A stretch of 33,500 nucleotides of DNA, taken from Prorocentrum cordatum (taxonomy: Eukaryota; Sar; Dinophyceae; Prorocentrales; Prorocentraceae). The DNA lies in contig CAUYUJ010015827.1 in NCBI GenBank assembly GCA_963575745.1, positions 36,338 through 69,837 on the forward strand, written 5' to 3'. Under the pieces are notes generated by a model. It worked only from the letters and a program-made list of their open reading frames with translations, made no database searches and had not been told where the DNA came from. The position numbers were made by a program, and so were the translations under genes. Shown piece after piece: positions 28,275 through 33,500 of this stretch; the first letter of the stretch is position 1, and each line of letters starts with the position of its first letter.

Positions 28275-28298
28275 TTTGAGCCGGCCCGGTCTTGAGCC
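28275..28298 (-). other. Spliced-leader remnant at element 3 5' end
   Basis: The minus strand reads TGGCTCAAG (28299-28291), whose first bases overlap the target duplication, then ACCG (28290-28287), GCC and GGCTCAAA (28282-28275). The dinoflagellate spliced leader ends CCATTTTGGCTCAAG and begins CCG-TA-GCC. So the junction resembles a leader 3' end followed 16 nt later by a shortened second leader. Confidence 0.6.
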
Positions 28299-28315
28299 AT
28301 TCACATCCACCATCC
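28296..28315. repeat. Element 3 target duplication, 5' copy
   Basis: Identical over 20 bp to 20716-20735. It contains the CAT at 28298-28300 that reads as an ATG in frame with ORF1 on the minus strand. Confidence 0.95.
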
Positions 28316-29760
28316 GTAGCACCCCAACATGGTTTCCAAAACGTGTCCAAACTTGTTCATATTGCGGGTGTTTGCGCGCGTAAGTAGCCCCAAGCGGAAC
28401 TGAAAACCCACGATGGCGGCGTGCACAGTGGCCCAAGATATCCAAACATGGTTCCAAATAACATCCAACATGCTCGAAAACGCCCCAAGACGGTCGCAAT
28501 ATGGTTTCCCATGCCCTTCAAGTTCTCCAAGGGTCTCTTCGAAATAGGCAACATTGCTCCAACACCTGGGACAAACCACTGTTTTTGTACCTTTTCGCCT
28601 GTTGCCTTTTCGCTTCCGAATGGCCTCGGAGGCCTCAAGATGACCCCGATATGGCCTCAGAGGGCCCCAGAAGGGGCCCAAAAGAGCCAGCTCGCTAAGT
28701 CTCATGTGTTGCTCCAAAAAGCGTTCTGGGAAGGCATTCGGGGAGGGCGCCCAGACGCCCTTCGAATCCCACCAGCACTTCGGGTTGAGGTCGTCTAACG
28801 ATATCTTTCTTTCGCCTTCCAAGACCCTCGTCCCTTCGGTCAGAAAATACCACCCTCCCTCTCTCTCTATATTTATATATACATATATACATACATGTGT
28901 ATGAAAATAAAACATATGTGTTGGGACTCTTCGTTGTTTTAAACTTTGAGGAGGGTGGGCGCGATGTGGCAAGAATTTCTTTTTCGCCCAAGATTGCTCC
29001 AAGAGGACCTCCGATGTTCCAAAGCGGCCTCCAAAGCGGTTCAAGGTAGTCCAAACTGGTTCCATATAGCTCCCGACGTGCATCCGAGAATGCCGACGAA
29101 GGCCCCAAAACGCTTCCAACTGCCCTTGGAGCCTTCCTTTCCTCCGTTTCCTCCTTCTTCCTTGTTTGGGGGGGTTTCCAACGGTCACTGCGCCTGTTCA
29201 AGGGAAGTCGCCTGCTGATAATTTTGGGTGACATGGTGAATATGCGCGAAGCGTCAACAACTCTGAATGTCTGCTTGCGCCGTCTTGAGGCTGTCTTTGC
29301 GGGAGGGCCCTTTTGGCGCTCTTGGGGGCCTCCTGGGTTCTCTTAAGGCGCCTTCGGCGCTCTTGGGCTGTTTGGGGCACCCCCTTCAGCCGTCTGGAAC
29401 CTCTCGAGGCCGTCGTGGGGATCTCTTCGTGCAATTCTGTCTTGGCGTCCTCTTGGGCCGTCTTGGGGCCCGGTTGGGCCATTTAGGGCTGATCGTGGGA
29501 ACCTTAAAGGACGTCCTGGTGTTTAGTTTAGCCTGACCCAAACTGCGACAACTTGGAATTATAGAGGAGCCGTGGGACTCTGTGAGGCCCTGGAGAATGT
29601 CTGGGGCATTCTTGGAGCTTGTTGGGCCGTACTTAGATCCAATCGGCCAGCCTTCCGAACAGCTCGGGCCGTCTGGGGAAGATCCTGGACCCCCAGGAGG
29701 ACGATGTTATGGTCGGGGTCCCCGTCTGACAACCCTGGCCCCGCATACTGTGATGTTCCC
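28316..29760. repeat. Quasi-periodic CCAAGATGGCC-type DNA, both orientations
   Basis: 28316-28700 and 28980-29120 carry words such as CCAAACATGGTTCC, CCCCAAGACGG and GGCCTCAAGATG. 29270-29720 has the same type in the opposite orientation (CGTCTTGGGG, CTCTTGGGCCG). The same style fills the palindrome arms and 30687-30960. Spacing between AAG/AAA words is about 10-12 bp. 28700-28980 is unassigned and includes a TA microsatellite (28862-28900). Open frames are Pro/Arg/Lys- or Leu-rich repeat translations and I call no gene. Confidence 0.6.
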
Positions 29761-29775
29761 TCTTGCGTATATATT

Positions 29776-30062
29776 TGACATGCGTGTGTACACGTGTGTA
29801 TGTATGTATGTATGTATGTATGTATGTATGTATGTATATATGTATGTGTCTATATAGACACCAGCGTATGTATGTATGTCTGTATGTATATGTATGTATA
29901 TATATATATGTGTGTACGTACATGTATACGTGTATATGTATATATATACACATATTCACACGTAGTTGTATATTTATGTGTATGTGTATCTGTGTATGTC
30001 TATGTTTATGTAATGTAATTGTATACATGTACATGTACACATATATATATATATATATCGAT
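29776..30062. repeat. TATG/TA microsatellite block
   Basis: Tandem GTAT units (about 29796-29848) continue into degenerate TATGTG, TATA and TACATG repeats up to about 30060. Confidence 0.9.
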
Positions 30063-30686
30063 CTATGTGTACCGAAATCGGCACCGAAAGAAAACTGAAA
30101 ACCCGCGTATCTCCAAATGGCTTGTGAATCTTTGCCGCGCAGTGAATCGATGGAACTCGGGCAAACCGATCATCCCCGAACATCTCGTGGAAATCCGATC
30201 AATGTCATGCTTCCTCGACCAGGCCGATGCAATCCGGCACGCGCGCAGATCCGTGCGGAACTCGGTCCCCATGTGAATAGGCATTTCGGCGATAGGCGAG
30301 CAAGACGTGTTTTCAGGTGACCTCACGACCGTGATGACGTTACATGAGCAGCACGGCAACAATTCTGTCAATAGCGGTGTGGCCTCTACGGCAAGGGAGT
30401 AGTAATTTATTTCCGCATGCGAACGGACATTGAATCCCACCATCCCTTGTGGACGCGAGTTGTTCAAAAGGTTTCCTCTTCCAACCCGCTTCCCCTTGGG
30501 GGGAAGGTTTACCCATTTCCCCCCCGCCGGGGTTGGAGGAGGAGTTCCGCGGGTTGTTGGAGCATCCAAGATGGCTTCGGCGAGAAAACAAGAGTCATTG
30601 ATTCTATTTAGGCTTTGGGCCCATTTTTGCCTTCTGGGGGCGAGGTGGGGCGCTGATCTGGTCCCCCCTTCTTTGATCGAGCTCTT
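30063..30686. other. Unassigned sequence
   Basis: Mixed-composition DNA. I recognise no protein family in frames on either strand. A local palindrome CTTCCCC-TTGG-GGGGAAG lies near 30489-30507. The long frames crossing this region continue into repeats and are not supported as genes. Confidence 0.4.
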
Positions 30687-30960
30687 CCAAAATGGCTCCA
30701 AGATGGCCCGCAAGGCTCCCAAGAATGCCCTAAGAAGCGCCCAGGAGGCCCCAAAATGTGCACAAGAGGCTCCCGGGAGACCCCCAAGAGGCCCCAAGAG
30801 GCTCTCCCGAAGCACCCAAGACGCTTCAAGAAGCCCCGGACCATTAAGAGGCCCCCAAGACGCCGCAAGAGACCTAGAAGAAGCTGTCAAGAGACATCCG
30901 AATAGACCCCGAGAAGCATCTAAGACGCCTCTGGCCTTCCTGCTTGCCTTCCTCCTCCTC
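30687..30960 (+). repeat. Helically phased AAG-rich repeat
   Basis: AA-containing words start at 30689, 30700, 30712, 30721, 30732, 30753, 30764, 30786, 30796, 30810, 30818 and 30828, with AG at 30743 and 30776 filling the gaps. The mean step is 10.7 bp over 139 bp. The pattern decays toward 30960, where a CTC repeat begins. Confidence 0.7.
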
Positions 30961-31085
30961 CTCCTCCTCCTCCTCGTCCCCCCCCTCATCCGCCTATTCC
31001 TCCTCCAGCTCCCGCCTTCCCCTTCCCCTCCCCCTCTCCCTGCTCCTCCTCCTCCTCCGATTCCTCCTCCATCCTTTCCCTCATG
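30945..31085 (+). repeat. CTC/CT-rich low-complexity tract
   Basis: (CTC)n at about 30950-30976 is followed by CT-rich DNA to about 31082. It is similar in type to the CTC insertion at 9844-9990 and the element 3' UTRs. Confidence 0.8.
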
Positions 31086-31968
31086 TGGTATGAGAATCTT
31101 GCTCAGCCCTTTATTCCACCGCGTGCTCCTCCACATCCCTGATCAAGGCAGCTCGTCTAGGCATCGTTTCTGGATGGGCTGGCGGGATTACCCGAAGCGT
31201 TTAGAAATTGTTCAATGCTTCCGAATGAACTCCACCAGCCTTCTGGGCGAGGTGGATACAGGGACAAGCTCTTCCAAGCCCATTCTTCGAGTTCGCGGAG
31301 GAGTTCATCCCTCCCCACGCTCCCCTGGAGGCGAATGTGCAGAAGGTCCGTTTGGACCCAATACGTCTCCAAGATGGTTTCATGTAGCATCCAGGATGAC
31401 GCAATATGGCCCAAATTGGGCGAAGGCAATATCCAATATGCCTTCAAAAACCGTCCTGAACCTGCCTGCATCGTCCACACCGTTATGTGCTCTCGTCGTG
31501 GTGACGAAGCAATTGCTATTCTGATTGTCGTCGTCACAGCTGCAAGATCTATCTATGAGACTGCTGTGATATCTACACGGGTAAATACGGTTGCCGGTAT
31601 TGGGCCAAGGGTAAGGGGACGGAAAACTACTGGTACACAACGATACAAATGCCAACGCATCATCATCACAACACTCACGCTTCAGAAGTGCAATCACAAA
31701 CATTGACACTGTGATGGACGGGCGCAATCCGGGTACGCCCAGAGGGTAGCAGCAAGTGCTGGTAACTTCTGTAGGTCTGAAGCCAATTGTTTGCAGGTAA
31801 ACTAGCTGGTATATTTCCTCACCCTCCTGTGTTGGGTTTCCGATTTGAATAAAGCATTGTGGTCGCGTCTTCCCACCCTCCCGCGCCATTCCTCCTGCCT
31901 CCTTCTCCTCTCTCTCCCTCCTCCTGTTCCCTTCTGCATCCTACCTGTCTCCTACCCTGCCTCCTGCC
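31086..31968. other. Unassigned sequence
   Basis: 31370-31450 again has words of the CCAAGATGGTTTC type. I see no recognisable gene. AATAAAGC at 31848 is a possible polyadenylation-like word with no supported gene upstream. Confidence 0.35.
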
Positions 31969-33420
31969 TCGCCATCCCTGGGAAGCCGCGAGCTGCGAAA
32001 CTGTTGTCCCTTTCGAAAACTGCTGGGGGAGACAACGGAATGGGGCGGCTATGGGGATTCAGGTTAGACCTCGCCGTCCCTCGGGGGCTGCGAACCGTGA
32101 AGCTGACGCCATTTTCGACAGCTGCTGGGAGGTCTGGCGAAGTGGGGGGGCGACGTGGACCCATATTAGATCTCGCCATCCCAGTGGGGCTGCGAACTGC
32201 GAAACCGTCGCCACTTCCGACAACTGCACAGGTGTCCAACGGAACGGTGGGGCTACGGAGATTCACGTTAGACCTCACCATCCTTCGGGGGCCCCGAACC
32301 GTAGAACGGTCACCACATTCGAGGGCTGCTGGGAGGTCCAACGGGATGGGTAGGCAATGGGACTCAGATTCGACCTCGCCATCCACGGGGGGCTGCTAAC
32401 CGTAAAACTGTCGCAACTTTCGAAGGAGGTCCGGCGGGGTGGGTTGGCTTCGGGGGTTCAGTTCTGCCTCGCCATCTCTGGGGTGCTGCGACCTGACACA
32501 CTGTCGCCACTTTCGAGGCCCACTGGGGGGCCGACGCAATGGCGTCGCACGGGGGTCCAGATTCGACCTCGCTATGCCTGAAGGGGTCCGAACTGCAAAA
32601 TGGTTGCATTGTTCGAAAGCTGCTGGCTTGTCAGAACGGTCACGTCCTTTGGGGACGAAGATTCGACCTCGCCTTCCTGGGGGGCTGCGTGGTGCGAAAT
32701 TCTTGCCACTTTCGATGGTTGGTGGTAGGCCGACGCAGTGAAATCCTATGACGACCCATATTCAACCTCGCCAGCCCGTGGGGGCTGCGAGCAAGTGCGC
32801 GCACCCTGCGACACTGTCGCCGTATTCGACAGTTTCTGGAAGGTCCAACCGAGTGGGTGGGCTACGGGGATTCGGATTCGACCTCGGTATCCCTCAGGGC
32901 TGCGAAGTTCGAAACCGTCGCCACTTTCGAGGGCTGATGGGAGGTCCCACGATGTGGGGCGGCTATAGGGACCCAAACTAGACCTCGCCGTCCCAAAAGG
33001 GGCTGCGAATCGTGAGCCTGTCACCACTTTCGAGGGCTGCTCGGAGGTCCAGCAGTGGCGTCCTACGGGATTCGGGCCAAATCTCGCCATCTCTGGGGTG
33101 CTCCGAAATGCGACACTCTCGCCACCTTCGAGGCCTGCAGGGAGCCTGCACGGTGACATCTTTCGGGGATCCAGGGCCGACCTCGCCATCTCTGGGGGAG
33201 CTGCGAACTACGAAACAGTCGCCATTCTCGAAAGCTGCCGGGGAAGCCAGCACCGTGACGTCCTACGCGTCTTCAGATTCGACCTCGCCATCCCTGGGGG
33301 GCGAAGAGCGGGACCTCGCCGTCCCTGTGGGCTGCGAACTGCGACAATGTCGCCACGTCCGCGGGTTCCCTGGGGGATCCAGCTACTCGCGGTGCTGCGC
33401 AGATCCGAGCGGGAAGAACT
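31969..33420 (+). repeat. About 100-bp tandem satellite, 14 or more copies
   Basis: The word CCTCGCCATCCCTGGGG or a variant recurs with its TCGCC core at 31969, 32071, 32173, 32275 (TCACC), 32376, 32469, 32569, 32669, 32768, 32884, 32985, 33084, 33183, 33285 and 33316. Steps are 93-116 bp, mostly 99-102, except a final 31-bp truncated step. Each unit has GGGGCTGCGAACTGCGAAAC, GTCGCCACTTTCGA and GCTGGGAGGTCC-like parts. Copies are about 70-85 percent alike by eye. Frames through it are repeat translations. It fades near 33400 and the end of the window is unassigned. Confidence 0.9.
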
Positions 33421-33500
33421 ATCTCCATTATGCCCTTATCCTTCTAGCAATGTCCCGTGAACCTCCCGCGTTGCAGCCCCCCGCGCGCCTTCCACAACAC

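Larger units (their letters stand above)
20736..28295 (-). mobile_element. Element 3: complete APE-type non-LTR retrotransposon
   Basis: 7.56 kb on the minus strand, bounded by a perfect 20-bp duplication. The 5' end (28295) starts with a spliced-leader-like end, then ORF1 (to 26006), ORF2 in the -1 frame (to 22053), a 1.25-kb 3' UTR and a tail of about 50 A (20736-20787, as T on plus). Both ORFs are uninterrupted, and the perfect duplication and clean tail suggest a young insertion. Its proteins differ from those of elements 1 and 2 (different RT motif B, a C-terminal zinc knuckle, an unrelated larger ORF1), so it is a separate lineage. Confidence 0.92.

Noticed and set aside
30430-31524. 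364-codon plus frame (and antisense 30063-31136)
   Set aside because: It runs through phased repeats and CTC tracts with no recognisable domain.

Overview
The window looks like nuclear DNA of a eukaryote in which almost everything recognisable is retroelement or repeat; I found no ordinary host gene. I infer a dinoflagellate (confidence about 0.7). The reason is that the 5' end of one complete retrotransposon (minus strand, near 28298) carries the last bases of the dinoflagellate trans-spliced leader (GGCTCAAG), and related TGGCTCAAG units precede a second element. Very long A/T runs, GC-rich ORFs and many degenerate LINE copies fit the same picture.

Layout. 1-2400: a badly decayed minus-strand ORF2 relic (A, about 430-1560), the pyrimidine-rich 3' region of the next element, then TA and poly-A tracts. 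2400-5210: a second minus-strand ORF2 relic (B), split by a 1,192-bp insertion (2951-4142) that is flanked by a 29-bp target duplication and filled with a 177-bp tandem repeat. 5218-5953: another array of the same repeat, ending where LINE element 1 (plus) begins. Element 1 (5954 to about 10870) has an intact ORF1 and an ORF2 broken by two stops and a CTC-rich insertion. Element 2 (about 10870-16027, plus) is a related copy with 165-bp 5' monomers, a one-base frameshift in ORF1, a long open endonuclease-RT ORF2 with a decayed C-terminus, and a poly-A tail. 16031-18390 is a truncated 3' end followed by AT-rich DNA with a poly-A tract of about 230 bp. 18395-18660 is an RT scrap, and 18661-20283 a 1.6-kb palindrome. 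20716-28315 is element 3 (minus), a complete and apparently intact LINE of a different type with a perfect 20-bp target duplication and a poly-A tail. 28316-31968 is quasi-periodic CCAAGANGGCC-type DNA, microsatellites and unassigned sequence. 31969-33420 is a tandem satellite of about 100 bp.

How the genes work together. In each LINE, ORF1 encodes a putative RNA-binding protein and ORF2 an AP-type endonuclease plus reverse transcriptase. Neither ORF2 type has an AUG ahead of its endonuclease. In elements 1 and 2, ORF2 lies in the same frame as ORF1 behind a UAG, with a conserved, coding-like spacer and a GC-rich stem 8 nt downstream. In element 3, ORF2 is in the -1 frame and a canonical slippery heptamer GGGAAAC sits in the 22-nt overlap. 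So two LINE lineages side by side appear to use two different recoding routes, UAG readthrough and -1 frameshifting. With the spliced-leader remnants at their 5' ends, this is the most interesting content of the window.
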